The notes below the pieces were generated by a model. The model saw nothing but the letters and a program-made list of their open reading frames with translations, was not told the DNA's origin and ran no database searches. From contig OX291548.1 in NCBI GenBank assembly GCA_946406115.1, positions 8,172,373-8,236,372 of the forward strand: a stretch of DNA of 64,000 nucleotides. The letters are read 5' to 3'. The translations under genes were made by a program, and so were the position numbers. The number at the start of each line of letters is the position of its first letter. The stretch's first letter is position 1. Below are positions 12,651 through 23,565 of the stretch, one piece after another. The DNA is from Apoda limacodes (lineage: Eukaryota > Arthropoda > Insecta > Lepidoptera > Limacodidae).

Positions 12651-13159
12651 TAAACAAAGTATAGTAGGTGTGTTTCGATACAGTTATTAAGAAGTATATA
12701 TATCATACAATAATGCATATAAAATAAATAATTACACATAAATAACATATATGAATAATGTATGTATAAATATACATAAATGGAAGTACATATATAAATA
12801 CACATGTATAATGTAAATATATATAAACAAATATAGGTAGTGATGTTATTTTAGTTCTTCAAGTAATGAGCAATAAGAAGAGCAATAAGATTTTTAAATA
12901 TTGCCTTCGATTTTGCTCTTTTTATTTCTAAAATAATGTTTTACTTTTAAAAAAAGTTTTGTCATAAAACAATTCAGACGTAAAAAACATAAATTGTTAC
13001 TTACATTATTTAATTGTTTAACATAAGAAATTCAGTAGAAAAGCAATACTTATTAGACACACATTGGTACATAGATGACATAATAGTTTTTATTTAGTAA
13101 TAAAAATGTACTTTTTAGGGCATACTTAAAAATACAAAGATAATTAAAACAATCAAAGA

Positions 13160-13205
13160 ATAATAATAATAAGCGATCTCTTCCTGACAACCTTTCTAGG
13201 AAACC
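13160..13205 (-). repeat. LINE 3' tail motif with (ATT)n
   Basis: On the minus strand CCTAGAAAGGTTGTCAGG is followed by AAGAGATCGCTTATTATTAT. Here the tail is cut within the hairpin and joined to a short ATT run, the same order as at 2.4 kb. Confidence 0.6.
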
Positions 13206-13421
13206 TAAAAAAATGATTAGTATGTCCTTACTGAATAAAAGTAACGAATTAAAACAACAATATAAAATACAAAAATAAAATAATTATACAAATAATTTAT
13301 AAAAATAATTAATTCACATATAAATAATAAATAATACTTATACGCAAACACAAACATCTAAACAAAATAAATATTTATCATAAAAGTAGTAGCCATTGGT
13401 ATACATATATTCCTTATATAT

Positions 13422-13463
13422 TATTCGGTGTGCGATAATAGCTATATTATCGCACACCGAATA
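13422..13463. repeat. perfect 19-bp inverted repeat with 4-base loop
   Basis: Arms 13,422-13,440 (TATTCGGTGTGCGATAATA) and 13,445-13,463 are exact reverse complements separated by GCTA. A perfect 19-bp stem in otherwise decayed sequence is unlikely by chance. It could be a cruciform-prone site or a relic of a small foldback element. Confidence 0.9.
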
Positions 13464-13489
13464 TACCATGTTTAACTTAATTATTTCCT

Positions 13490-13555
13490 TTACCGAGAAG
13501 TTGTCTGAAAGAGATCACTTTAAAGCGATAAGACCGCCATTTATTTTTCTCTCTA
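13490..13555 (+). repeat. LINE 3' tail motif with complete stem-loop
   Basis: Reads GAAGTTGTCTGAAAGAGATC then ACTTTAAAGCGATAAGACCG then CCATTTATTTTTC. GATCACTTT/AAAGCGAT forms a near-perfect stem. It is the best preserved of the tail relics in the window. Confidence 0.65.
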
Positions 13556-16500
13556 TAGAAATATGTTTGTAAAATTATTATTCTGATGCAATTAAGTATA
13601 TTGTAAGTTTTTAAATTTTCGCGTTCCATTACTAATTTAAAAATTATACAACGGGATTAAACGCGTCGTTTTTTGGCGAAATACATTTTTCCCGACGTTT
13701 CGGCTGGGTTACACCTGGTACTTTTTTAAATTAATAAAGTATATTATTATTTGTTACATGGATATTATTTGTCCATCTATCGTAACATTATTAAATAACA
13801 ACAAACAAGAACTTACTCACTTTCTTGTTATATCATCATTTGGTTATTTCACTAAATAAATACTATTTAAACGTGTATTCTAAGCAAAGGTAATTCTTTC
13901 TAAACAACTCGTAAAGCCTAGCAACACTGAATGCCTACTCATAAGCCGTTGCACGTACGACTTTCTAAAGCTCGAATGAAAAGCTTGAAGCAAAGAGCAC
14001 GCGCCAAGAAAAAAATACTTTGCTTCTCTTTAAAACACTTCTACGTGTAACGAATGCTAGGTTTCCTGAACGTGTGCAGTACGAATAGGCTAAATTTAAA
14101 CTTCTTAGCTGAAGTTAAATCTAGTTCTTTTCAGGGTTCCGTAACTCTGGGAGAAAGCAGAATCCATATAAGATTATTATACCAGAATCATCATCGCCAT
14201 TTACCATGTACACAAAGAGTTGTTATTTCAAAAAAGATTTATTAACACTTGTATAATTAAAACTTTAAATGTATTTTCCTTAAAAACTGGGTATATATTT
14301 GACTTAACTTAAAGATTTTTTGTCTTACCACGTAGATATAGTAATTATATTAAATAGGTTAAGGTTAAAGAGATTTGAGATAAATTTTGATATTGTAATA
14401 GCCGCTTAGTGATGCTTGAAACTTGCGTCTACTTAATTGAAAAAAAATAACAAAAATACTTTTCGAAACAACAACATTTCTCACAAAGTTATAAAAAAAC
14501 TAACAAGAGGGCGTTCATAGCCGTTTCATCTGCTAAGACCCTTTGTCTAATCAAAAGCTTTAGAAATGCAAAAACTCAAACAGTAATAAATATTCTTAAG
14601 TATAGGCTTAATAATAGTAATAATAAAAATTTGCATGGTATGTAGGTATTAAACACACTCACACCCTATATGGGCCGCAATCTTTTCGCTGCGCTCCGCT
14701 CGGGGAAAAAAACATAACCATACCTGACCTAACCTAGCACAAGTATTTCAGTAAACCTGACTCAGAATCTATTTGCAATTCATGTAAACATAACCTAACT
14801 TTACTTAATATTCACTTTTCCTGGTAATTTAATCATAAATCATTAAAATACTTACATGGTTACCTTAATTGTCACATTCTTTAACTGGTTTTTAAATTAC
14901 GACACTGATTAAACCTAAATTTAACAAAATTCCAAATTAACGTAACATATTTGTTGCATCACAGAGTACATTGTTGGGTTGCATAGTAGCCTTAGGTTAC
15001 TCCGGACATAACTATATCTTTGGATATATATCCGAGGCCGGATATGTTACAACTCCTTCACTTTGCGTGAAATAAACATGTAGTTTTAAGTATCACTTCT
15101 GCTTAGTGACGGGCGCGTGAACATCTGTTAGAAAAATATAATATAGATATCAAATAGTATCTATCTATGACAAACGAGGGATATATTAAGCGGATATGGA
15201 TATGCGAAGCGGATACATATCTTTAATCGGAATGATATGTGACATATCCAATCTTTGTCCGAAGTTACTTTGCCCATGGCTATGCATAGACTACAAAGCG
15301 AAAAACGCGGGTCAAGGTCATTTTTATTTACACGAATTGCAAATAGATTCGGCGTCAGGTATATATCCTTTTTTATTTTGAAATTTTTTTTGTTCTTAAA
15401 CTATTCTTTTCCGCCAATTTTTGTATTTCATGTGTGTATAAGGAAATGCTTCTATATCGATTAAAAAAAGTTTTTTTGCAAAAGTAGCTCGTGCCCAACA
15501 AATAAATATTTACTATATTCTCTTTCGATGCGAACAATCCATGAAAACCAACAATACTAAGTAACTTAAGTTTTCAACACAAATACATATTGAGCTATCA
15601 TTTGTGTTAAAATTCACTGAACTCATTTTATACATTATGAAATTTCAAACATCAACAATTTATTATTTATTTTATTCAATCGATTTCTTGTGAAACTCGA
15701 TAAGGCATTGGGAAGACCCATTAGCATAGCATCATTGTGATAATATATTAATTATAGCGAAACTCCATTTTGTAAGGGATATTTTGCTGTGAGGGATTTT
15801 ACGACGAAGAGTCGTAACTAATTTTACTGTTCATGAGTCTTCGCTGTATAATCCTTAACAGGTTTTCATAAAACACGCGAAAATCAGTCATCGAATATCA
15901 CTAAAAAAAAGGAAAAATTACAAGGTTAAGTTAATTAACACTGCTCTATCTTCGAATTCCCGGCAAAATTTGCCAAACACCAACAACCATATTCATAACA
16001 CAGTTTTTTTTTTTTATTTGAATAAAAGGCATTTCTGTTGTTTTTATGAAACCAGCCAGTTCGAAATATTAGTTCTTTGTCGAGTAATAATATAATCGTC
16101 TGGTACACTTGACTTTCCAGTTAACGTCCTTGCTGCCTAGGGTGATTTTCATTTTGTAGCGTATGGATTTTGGAACGCAACCTAGTTGACAAAGAGGTAT
16201 TTTTTACACTGTAATAGGTCAAGAAAACGGATGCTCTTTCGAATGGCAGTGGTATATAGTAACTGTAATTGTAATAAGGCAGATAAACTAAAATTCGTCA
16301 GTTCAACTCAGCTGCCTTCGAATAAACCAATAACAGTATCTAGGTTATTCCGGGATAGATAAACTTAAGCATCGGTTTCTCCACCAACCCCTGTGCCAAA
16401 ATCAAGTCACTCACTTGCACCGTTGTTCAAAAGATAATTAACTTAAGACCTAAGCTATTGCATCAACATTTACGCACCGAAATGATACACCTTGATTTAT

Positions 16501-17204
16501 ATAATTCATGACAAAGGTCTTATTTTCAACACAAGCAAAACAACAGGCACAGGCTAGCCTTTAGTAAAGCAATCACGTTCACAATAATTCCACGTCCAGG
16601 CCACAAAGAATGGGCGTTGAGATGTTCGCACAAATGTTACTTGCTCTGTAGGCGACGCGACGGTATTAAAATGAATCGCGCTCGTACTTACAAATTGTAG
16701 GCCGCAGACCTCCGCAGTTGTGGTCTTTAGGGTTCGATTAAGTTAAATTTTAAATTATGTTTTAAATAAATGACGTCTATGAATAAAAAAAAATATTTGA
16801 AAAACTAACCTTCATAACTTAATCATAATCAATATCATTAAAAATAAAGGACATAGGTATTTACTATGCGAATACCTATATTTTATTTAGTATATTTTAT
16901 AACATCATTGCAAAAAGTGAGAAATCCATATTTCCAGTAATCCAGCAACATATTTTGTTCAGGTAAATTTTATTTTTAAACAAAAAATCCCAAAAACGGC
17001 ATGTCTGTTAAAACCTGTTCCTTACTACCTTACTAAAACATTAATTAATTAATTATATCATATTAACTTATGATTGTTTTTGTCAGTAGTTATTAATGAT
17101 ATCTTTAATAAAGTGTATTTGTAATTAATAATAGCAATTAAACTAAATTGATCCTTATGTATATAGAAACAAGTTTGATAGTTAACTAGCTGTTCTGTCG
17201 AACA
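13556..17204. other. no recognisable gene; GGATAT-rich patch near 15,000-15,250
   Basis: The stretch 15,000-15,250 holds many GGATAT / ATATCC words in both orientations, so it can fold and may be a decayed satellite-like unit. Short frames at 14,054-14,245, 15,196-15,381 and 15,255-15,464 have no recognisable motif. No exon signals were convincing. Confidence 0.4.
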
Positions 17205-17379
17205 TAGCGAGATGTATACTTCACGTCGGGGTAAAGGTTGCTACTTTACAAGTCGTAAGTTCGGCCCCATATGGAGTTCTGCTGCTATCTCTGGGTGGGT
17301 GCACCCGGATACCAGCTTGGCCCTTTTTACTCGGTTCAACGACGGGCTGTCAAACTCACTTGCGGTATCGAGGCCTTAA
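17205..17379 (+). pseudogene. LINE (CR1-like) ORF2 C-terminal region, left part of interrupted copy
   Basis: The plus strand encodes pieces such as GCTRIPAWPF just before residue stretches that correspond to the minus-strand copy at 4,450-4,550 (GGTGCACCCGGATACCAGCT is shared). It stops at CCTTAA (17,374-17,379) where a palindromic element begins, and resumes at 20,381. The rest of the LINE upstream is absent (5' truncation). Confidence 0.75.
17377..17379. other. target-site duplication TAA (left)
   Basis: The TAA before the element's first base (T at 17,380) is repeated at 20,381-20,383. The undisturbed LINE copy near 4,400 has a single CCTTAAGTC at this point, so the duplication is read by comparison. 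Confidence 0.7.
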
Positions 17380-17412
17380 TAGTCTGGTCAACATGTACCT
17401 TTTTGGGTGAAA

Positions 17413-17802
17413 TTTTTGTATAGTCTCCGAAAATTACGATCAAGGTGTCATTCGATTCGGAATATTATGTAGAAAGTTTAAGAAAAAGTTCCAAAAGGGG
17501 CCGATGAAAATTGCAAAAGTTATAAACAATTTAAAAAAAAAAAAAGTAGGGGTTTGTTTTTTTTTGAATATCACAAAAACTATCAAAGATATTCGAAATT
17601 TGAAAAAAGATCTGAAAAGAGGAGGAAATTTCTTCAAAAAAGTCCTGCCTCCCGGAACTGTATCTTTAATATTTATAATTTTAACGGGGCCCTGAAAATA
17701 GCGCTAAAAGCGGGTAGTCTGGCTTCCGCTCGCGATTCGTCATTCGGACACGGTAACAATAAAAATCATTTTAATATATTAAATATGAATATTAAGGAAT
17801 AA
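17413..17802 (+). pseudogene. unknown reading frame in left palindrome arm (frameshifted)
   Basis: The left arm carries the same frame as the right arm (see 19,957-20,347, minus), pointing toward the palindrome centre. It is interrupted by a length change in the A-run at 17,531-17,545, so it reads MKIAKVINNLKKKK, shifts, and continues as MFFFEYHKNYQRYSKFEKRS and then SLASARDSSFGHG to a stop at 17,802. I do not recognise the protein. It could be chance, a relic of the element's gene, or a conserved terminal sequence. Confidence 0.3.
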
Positions 17803-18814
17803 AAAAAATTTATTACTATTGGGATATATAAATGAACAATAATCCGTAGGCGAAAAATTTTTATCCCCATTTTTCCATTAGTTATGCATTAGTTAATTAA
17901 CTACTTTTTCTGAATAGAATGTTAACAGAAAAAACCTGATTATTATTAAACTACAACCCTAAGATTTTTTTCACTTCGTGGAGTTATTCTTAAAAGGCAT
18001 TAAAATAGATCCCCGTTGGAAAAATTTAAAAATGTTAATTTTCCACTTTTTTATTAACAATCGAAAACATTAAAAAATTAAAAACTGCATAAAAGTTATT
18101 AAAAAAATTTTGTTTTTCAAATATTTCAAATTTTATGATTTCTAACGGTTAAAAGTAACATGAAAATATTTTTTTTAAATTTTTTACCGCGATTGTTTAA
18201 ATAATTGTTATAAACAAATGCATTGTTTATAAGATAATCAACAATTTTTTTTTCCTAATCTACTTGTTGATATAAATTATGATTTTTAAGAAAAAAATTA
18301 TTCCTTAAAAAAAATTATTTATTGCTATAAAATGCATTTCTTAATTAACAATCGTTTTTTACCACTAAATATAAATATTAAGGAACCATTTTTTCTCTAA
18401 AAATCATAAATTCTATTGTTCTTAAATATTCTGGAAAAAAAAATTTTTTTTTTCATTTTTTATTTGTTTATTTAATAAACAATTTGTTATAAACAAATGG
18501 ATTTTCTTACTTTATTTTTTTTTTAATTCGTAATTTAATTATAAAAACAGCTATGTATTATTTTTTATGAAAAAATTTTTTTATCTATTTTTTATATAAC
18601 TTTTAATATTTTTATGTCCTAAAATTTGCCTTTTTATCTCGTTCTTTTTCTTTTATAATTGGTATAACTTTTAAACTATTATATATACGACAATTATACT
18701 TCAAGTCGTTTTTTTTCACTATAAATTAATGAACAATTTAAGCTTTTAACTTCAGCTCTAGCTCTATTATTTATGTTAATTATTGACAATTGTTTATAAA
18801 AAATAAACCGAAAA

Positions 18815-18945
18815 ATTTTTTTTCTTGTTTTTCTATTCCAAAACGTGGTTAAATGTTCATAAATTTATAATTATGAGCCTTTGATGACTTGCATTTTACT
18901 AATTTGCTGTTATTAAAAATTGATTACAATCGTATTTGCATAGAC
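18815..18945. other. central loop of palindromic element
   Basis: 131 bases that are not part of either arm, including AACGTGGTTAAATGTTCATA and GATGACTTGCATTTTACT. No gene or known motif. Confidence 0.8.
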
Positions 18946-19956
18946 TTTTCGGTTTATTTTTTATAAACAATTGTCAATAATTAACATAAATAATAGAGCT
19001 AGAGCTGAAGTTAAAAGCTTAAATTGTTCATTAATTTATAGTGAATGAAAACGACTTGAAGTATAATTGTCGTATATATAATAGTTTAAAAGTTATACCA
19101 ATTATAAAAGAAAAAGAGCGAGATAAAAAGGCAAATTTTAGGACATAAAAATATTAAAAGTTATATAAAAAATAGATAAAAAAAATTTTTCATAAAAAAT
19201 AATACATAGCTGTTTTTATAATTAAATTACGAATTAAAAAAAAAATAAAGTAAGAAAATCCATTTGTTTATAACAAATTGTTTATTAAATAAACAAATAA
19301 AAAATGAAAAAAAAAAATTTTTTTTCCAGAATATTTAAGAACAATAGAATTTATGATTTTTAGAGAAAAAATGGTTCCTTAATATTTATATTTAGTGGTA
19401 AAAAACGATTGTTAATTAAGAAATGCATTTTATAGCAATAAATAATTTTTTTTAAGGAATAATTTTTTTCTTAAAAATCATAATTTATATCAACAAGTAG
19501 ATTAGGAAAAAAAAATGTTGATTATCTTATAAACAATGCATTTGTTTATAACAATTATTTAAACAATCGCGGTAAAAAATTAAAAAAAAATATTTTCATG
19601 TTACTTTTAACCGTTAGAAATCATAAAATTTGAAATATTTGAAAAACAAAATTTTTTTAATAACTTTTATGCAGTTTTTAATTTTTTAATGTTTTCGATT
19701 GTTAATAAAAAAGTGGAAAATTAACATTTTTAAATTTTTCCGACGGGGATCTATTTTAATGCCTTTTAAGAATAACTCCACGAAGTGAAAAAAATCCTAG
19801 GGTTGTAGTTTAATAATAATCAGGTTTTTTCTGTTAACATTCTATTCAGAAAAAGTAGTTAATTAACTAATGCATAACTAATGGAAAAATGGGGATAAAA
19901 ATTTTTCGCCTACGGATTATTGTTCATTTATATATCCCAATAGTACTAAATTTTTT

Positions 19957-20347
19957 TTATTCCTTAATATTCATATTTAATATATTAAAATGATTTTTAT
20001 TGTTACCGTGTCCGAATGACGAATCGCGAGCGGAAGCCAGACTACCCGCTTTTAGCGCTATTTTCAGGGCCCCGTAAAAATTATAAATATTAAAGATACA
20101 GTTCCGGGAGGCAGGACTTTTTTGAAGAAATTTCCTCCTCTTTTCAGATCTTTTTTCAAATTTCGAATATCTTAGATAGTTTTTGTGATATTCAAAAAAA
20201 AACAAACCTCTCCTTTTTTTTTTTTTTAAATTGTTTATAACTTTTGCAATTTTCATCGGCCCCTTTTGGAACTTTTTCTTAAACTTTCTACATAATATTC
20301 CGAATCGAATGACACCTTGATCGTAATTTTCGGAGACTATACAAAAA
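19957..20347 (-). CDS. unknown lysine-rich open frame in right palindrome arm
   Basis: On the minus strand an ATG at 20,254-20,256 opens 99 codons: MKIAKVINNLKKKK, a FFFEYHKNYLRYSKFEKRSE block, KALKAGSLASARDSSFGHG written in parts as ALKIALKAG and SLASARDSSFGHG, then NILNMNIKE and stop. The same frame stays open upstream for roughly 30 codons (VSENYDQGVIRFGILC) back to a TGA, without another ATG. The protein would be very basic. It has no motif I recognise, no signal peptide, and lies in an AT-rich palindrome; its GC-richer SLASARDSSFGHG segment is the only part with coding-like composition. The frame is duplicated, though shifted, in the left arm. Expression is unproven. Confidence 0.25.
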
Positions 20348-20380
20348 TTTCACCCAAAAAGGTACATGTTGACCAGACTA

Positions 20381-20760
20381 TAAGTCTGAGGAGAGACTTT
20401 GCCTTCCTGTGTGTGTTCTACCGCTTGTACAATGGGTTGTGTTCTGAGGAATTGTTCGAAATGATGCCCAAAACTACTTTCTACTATCGCACCGCTCGCC
20501 ATCGGCAGGGACTTCCTTTCACACTATAGGACCGAAATGGTCGCGTACAGTGCGGTTTCAGAAAAACTTCCTCCCGCGAACGCTTAAGTTGTGGAATGAG
20601 CTCCCTGCCAAGGTTTTCTCCAAGGACTGCAGTACTTCACGAAACTTCAAGAAAGAAGTTATTAGATTTCTGAACGTTGCAAGCATCCATAGGCTACGAT
20701 GACCGCTTACCATCAGGCGGACCATAAGCTTGTTTGCCACCTTAGTGGTATAAAAAAAAA
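20381..20760 (+). pseudogene. LINE (CR1-like) ORF2 C-terminus and 3' end, right part of interrupted copy
   Basis: Continues the LINE after the palindromic insertion. One frame gives LCVFYRLYNGLCSEELFEMM then TTFYYRTARHRQGLPF; after a frameshift near 20,530 a second gives VRFQKNFLPRTLKLWNELP, then KDCSTSRNFKKEVIRFLNV and ASIHRLR before TGA at 20,699-20,701. These are the hallmark last 100 residues of this ORF2. The 3' UTR is only about 60 bases, ending GCCACCTTAGTGGTATA plus an A-run (20,751-20,759), the retrotransposon's poly-A end. The single frameshift and truncation make it a dead copy, though it is the best preserved of the five copies here. Confidence 0.9.
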
Positions 20761-21462
20761 GTTCTCATACATGCAAATGTATACAATATCTTTTCAATAA
20801 CTTGACCGCAACGGCACCTATCGGGTCCAAATTTTGCGATTGTACATTCTCGACATTAACCATATACATTAACAATTTATATATTAACAATATATTGTAA
20901 ATATGAATTATTTTGCTTCGTCAATACAAATTTATTTATAACTTGACACAAAAGTTTTATCGAAATCGGTGTAGCTGTTTAGTAGTACAGAGGGATTATA
21001 ATTATTCAAAATAAATATATTGTATTATGACAAGAAAAATTTGAAAATTGCAATAAAATCATAGAATTCACATGCTTTTTTCGTAAAGTTTCACCCTTGA
21101 CCAATTCATATTATATTGTTTCGCATGCACTGTTCTTATTTTACCTTTGAGATTTGTTATTATCGCAGCGGTATTAATATATCATATAAAAAATATCAAT
21201 ATGCTGTCGATTTGTATGTACTTACTCCACAGTTGAGTCATTCAATACCTGGACTAAATTATATACCTACTTCTTAGACATCAAACACATTTTATAATGA
21301 TCATTTCGGCGAAATGGTATTAGAATAGCGCGATCGGTCCGCCGGAAGTTGCATTTTAAAAACAGCTTAAGTGCTTTTAAAACACAGAAAAAACATTACA
21401 GGACTCTTGAGGTTGTATAAAAGTTTTTGTAGAAAATTGATACACGATTAAACGCCGATGTA
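20761..21462. other. no recognisable gene
   Basis: AT-rich; the phrase ACTTGACCGCAACGGCACCTATCGGG near 20,800 looks like part of a decayed dispersed repeat. No frame is supported. Confidence 0.45.
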
Positions 21463-21640
21463 GACCAGGGACCTTATTGGGAACAGTCTCGAGCTATTCG
21501 GACTCTGGAATTCGAGACTCAAATGTATGGAAGTCTGACTTAGCTCTTGAAACCCATGAATGTACTTGCATACATTTTTGTCTCGAATTCCAGAGTAGGA
21601 ATAGCTCAAGACTGTTCCGAATAAGGTACCTGATACCTGG
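21463..21640. mobile_element. MITE-like inverted-repeat element, family 1
   Basis: Left arm 21,469-21,518 (ACCTTATTGGGAACAGTCTC then GAGCTATTCGGACTCTGGAA) pairs with right arm about 21,580-21,629 (GTCTCGAATTCCAGAG, then AATAGCTCAAGACTGTTCCG). The arms are about 50 bases with a few mismatches and enclose about 60 unique bases. The same inverted repeat occurs at 42,415-42,487. No coding capacity. Confidence 0.8.
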
Positions 21641-21997
21641 CGTACAATAATACAGTTATTGTATTCGCTTATTGCTAAGAAATTAACAGGAATTCCATCA
21701 CTTCTAGCGATAAATGAGTAACTGTTTAACGTACCATCCTACCACCCGAAGCGATGAATATAGAAACTAGAAGCGCAGTAAATTTCTGACACTACTAGAT
21801 GTTTTTAAAAAGGAATGTAAAATGTATTAAAGACAGAAAGTTACATTACACACATATGAATCTAGGACATAATCTACTTATCAATAAAACCCTTTCTCGT
21901 CTTCTAAAATCATAAAATCTTAAACGTCCTACCTAAATAAAAAAAACAACATTTTTATTTTATTTTTTTAATATACTTACGGCTTGTAGATTGCGAC

Positions 21998-22106
21998 AGA
22001 CTTTTCTGACCTTATGACCTAAGAAGTGATCGCTAGTGTCGTTGTAAGTTTACACCATTTCAATATGGCGACTGTAGTTTTGTTTTTTTTAGTCAGAAAA
22101 GTTTGA
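21998..22106. mobile_element. MITE-like element, family 2
   Basis: Starts near AGACTTTTCTGACC and ends GGTTTTTTTTAGTCAGAAAAGTTT-like sequence (AGTCAGAAAAGTTT), giving about 14-bp inverted ends, with internal CACCATTTCAATATGGCGAC. A reverse-oriented relative lies at 52,764-52,885 with the same internal word (GTCGCCATATTGAAATGGTG). Confidence 0.7.
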
Positions 22107-22648
22107 TGTACTTATACATAAATAACGGTAGATTTTTCCTCAACATCTCGGCTAGTTTCGGCCCTCCGAGCTTCCTTCGCTTGTTATATTTTTCTTGGCA
22201 TAAATAAGTTTTTAAGATTTATCAAACCTTGTAAGAGAGCTGACCCTATGTCTATAATATGCTGAACCACAGCCGACCTAATAGTGTTCATGACCTTAAC
22301 ATAACGAATATATTCTTTGATTCAAGGTTGCAATACTACGTTAAATTACCCCGATATAGCTATTGCCATAGTTACAAATTGTATAGGCACCTGTGGTCCT
22401 TTGATAACTAAAATATCCAGGAAAGGAAGAGATAAAAACAATAATTTTAACGCTTTGCCTAACCCGTAAGTAAAGAGTCCTCCCAAAAGGCCCGAGCTCT
22501 TAAAACTTCGTCTAAAACTTTTGCAACAGAATTTATTTTCCTCCGGGCCTTATTAATAAAGGGCGGTGATTAGTAACTTTTGATTTCAAGTTCCGGACTC
22601 TCCTCGATGAGGAGCAATTATTCGACACATTGATTTATTGTTCCTTTC
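22107..22648. other. no recognisable gene
   Basis: GC is slightly higher around 22,440-22,620 (GAGTCCTCCCAAAAGGCCCG, TCCTCCGGGCCTTATTAATA). No frame or repeat family recognised. Confidence 0.4.
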
Positions 22649-22903
22649 TCAACTTTGAGACGAATCGTCCTTACAAAGTTTTCTATCGACCCTCAGGGAG
22701 AAGACAATTTGATTCGTATAAAATATTAGGAATCGCTTAATAACTTTCTTCGCTGATACGGACTTTGCTGTCCCCTCGTGTGATACGGCACGCTTCTCTT
22801 GAAGACTTTTCTTGAACTTTTGCTGCTGTTTCTTATAAGTTTTGATTATTTGTTTCGTTATGAGCTTTTTGTGTAATAACAAATATAAAGCAAAAGCCAT
22901 CAT
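22649..22903 (-). CDS. unknown 84-codon open frame
   Basis: Begins MMAFALYLLLHKKLITKQII and continues as a lysine- and glutamine-rich segment (KTYKKQQQKFKKSLQEKRAV), then SAKKVIKRFLIFYTNQIVF. A short hydrophobic start followed by a basic region faintly recalls the first residues of HARBI1-like nucleases, but there is no DDE domain downstream and the match is too short to trust. It may be a truncated transposon exon or chance. No splice or promoter evidence. Confidence 0.15.
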   Translation of the reverse strand: MMAFALYLLLHKKLITKQIIKTYKKQQQKFKKSLQEKRAVSHEGTAKSVSAKKVIKRFLIFYTNQIVFSLRVDRKLCKDDSSQS

Positions 22904-23144
22904 TTGTTTGATTTTGATTAATTAAATGTTTTTGTGTAACCAAAACTGTGCAGCTAAATGATTGATTTATTCATTATTAATAATCTGAATGCTTTTAAAA
23001 TAAACTGTTTTCTAACAGAGAACATTTTTATATGATAAGCAAAAATAATTTTAAAAATTATTATTAAAAATTAATTTTAACATGAATGAAGCTTAGTGCC
23101 ATTGCACTAAGTTTGCACTAAGTTTGCACATGTGCAGTTCATTC

Positions 23145-23300
23145 GTAAAATTGTCATAAAACAAAAGTCCTTACTGGACCTTCTACTGACTACACGTCCG
23201 GACAGATATTCCGTCTCAGTGGATGCGCTTCTTGGCTCCTCGGACCTCATGTGTCATGCACACAACCCGATCCACCTGGGCCAAAAAAAACCGGGAGTGC
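23145..23300 (+). pseudogene. LINE endonuclease domain fragment
   Basis: One frame reads QKSLLDLLLTTRPDRYSVSV then DALLGSSDLMC. LLLTTRPDRYSVSV plus GSSDH is the C-terminal end of the AP-like endonuclease of a lepidopteran LINE family; the catalytic SDH is changed to SDL here, and the frame decays after AHNPIHLGQ. The fragment has no neighbouring RT, so it is a small internal piece of an element. Confidence 0.6.
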
Positions 23301-23324
23301 CAGCAGAAGTGAAAACCTTTACAC

Positions 23325-23450
23325 ACGATTCGCGCTTAACATTCAAATATGTTACAAGACAACTCATACGTCATATTTAACTGTACATAACCAATGTCCT
23401 TAACATACAATTCGCGCTTAACACTCAAATATGTCACAAGACATGTCTTT
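23325..23450. repeat. 82-bp direct repeat, two units
   Basis: TTCGCGCTTAACATTCAAATATG at 23,329 recurs as TTCGCGCTTAACACTCAAAT at 23,411; both are followed by ATGT(T/C)ACAAGACA. The two units share about 34 bases and the rest of the 82-bp period is diverged. Confidence 0.75.
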
Positions 23451-23565
23451 GACATTGTCAAGAAATAACAATGTTTGTTTTGACGTAGTATATTTGACAT
23501 CGAAATCTGTCATAGAATTAAAATTCCATATCCAACCTCCCTGTACTACTCATAATCGCGAATAC

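Larger units (their letters stand above)
17380..20380. mobile_element. 3,001-bp palindromic (foldback) element, no recognised transposase
   Basis: The left arm (17,380-18,814) and right arm (18,946-20,380) are reverse complements over their whole 1,435 bases, with a unique 131-base loop. Ends are TAGTCTGGTCAACATGTACC and its complement. Only scattered differences were seen between arms (for example GTTGG against GTCGG near 18,015/19,740, and a different A-run near 17,535/20,220), so the arms are nearly identical. The element sits in a LINE and is flanked by TAA. A 3-bp TAA/TTA target duplication is typical of PIF/Harbinger elements, but no DDE motif or known Harbinger end is visible, so the superfamily is open. 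It may be a non-autonomous derivative. Transcription through it would give a long hairpin RNA. Confidence 0.9.

Noticed and set aside
14725..14755. Telomere-like CCTAACCTA sequence
   Set aside because: Only one or two partial units (CCTGACCTAACCTAGC); not a tract of the insect TTAGG repeat.
17380..17400. piggyBac-type TTAA insertion for the palindromic element
   Set aside because: The left flank is TTAA but the right flank reads ACTATAAG; the comparison with the empty site gives TAA only.
22649..22903. HARBI1-like nuclease that could mobilise the palindromic element
   Set aside because: Only a vague resemblance in the first 20 residues and no DDE domain; too weak to link to the 17.4-kb element.
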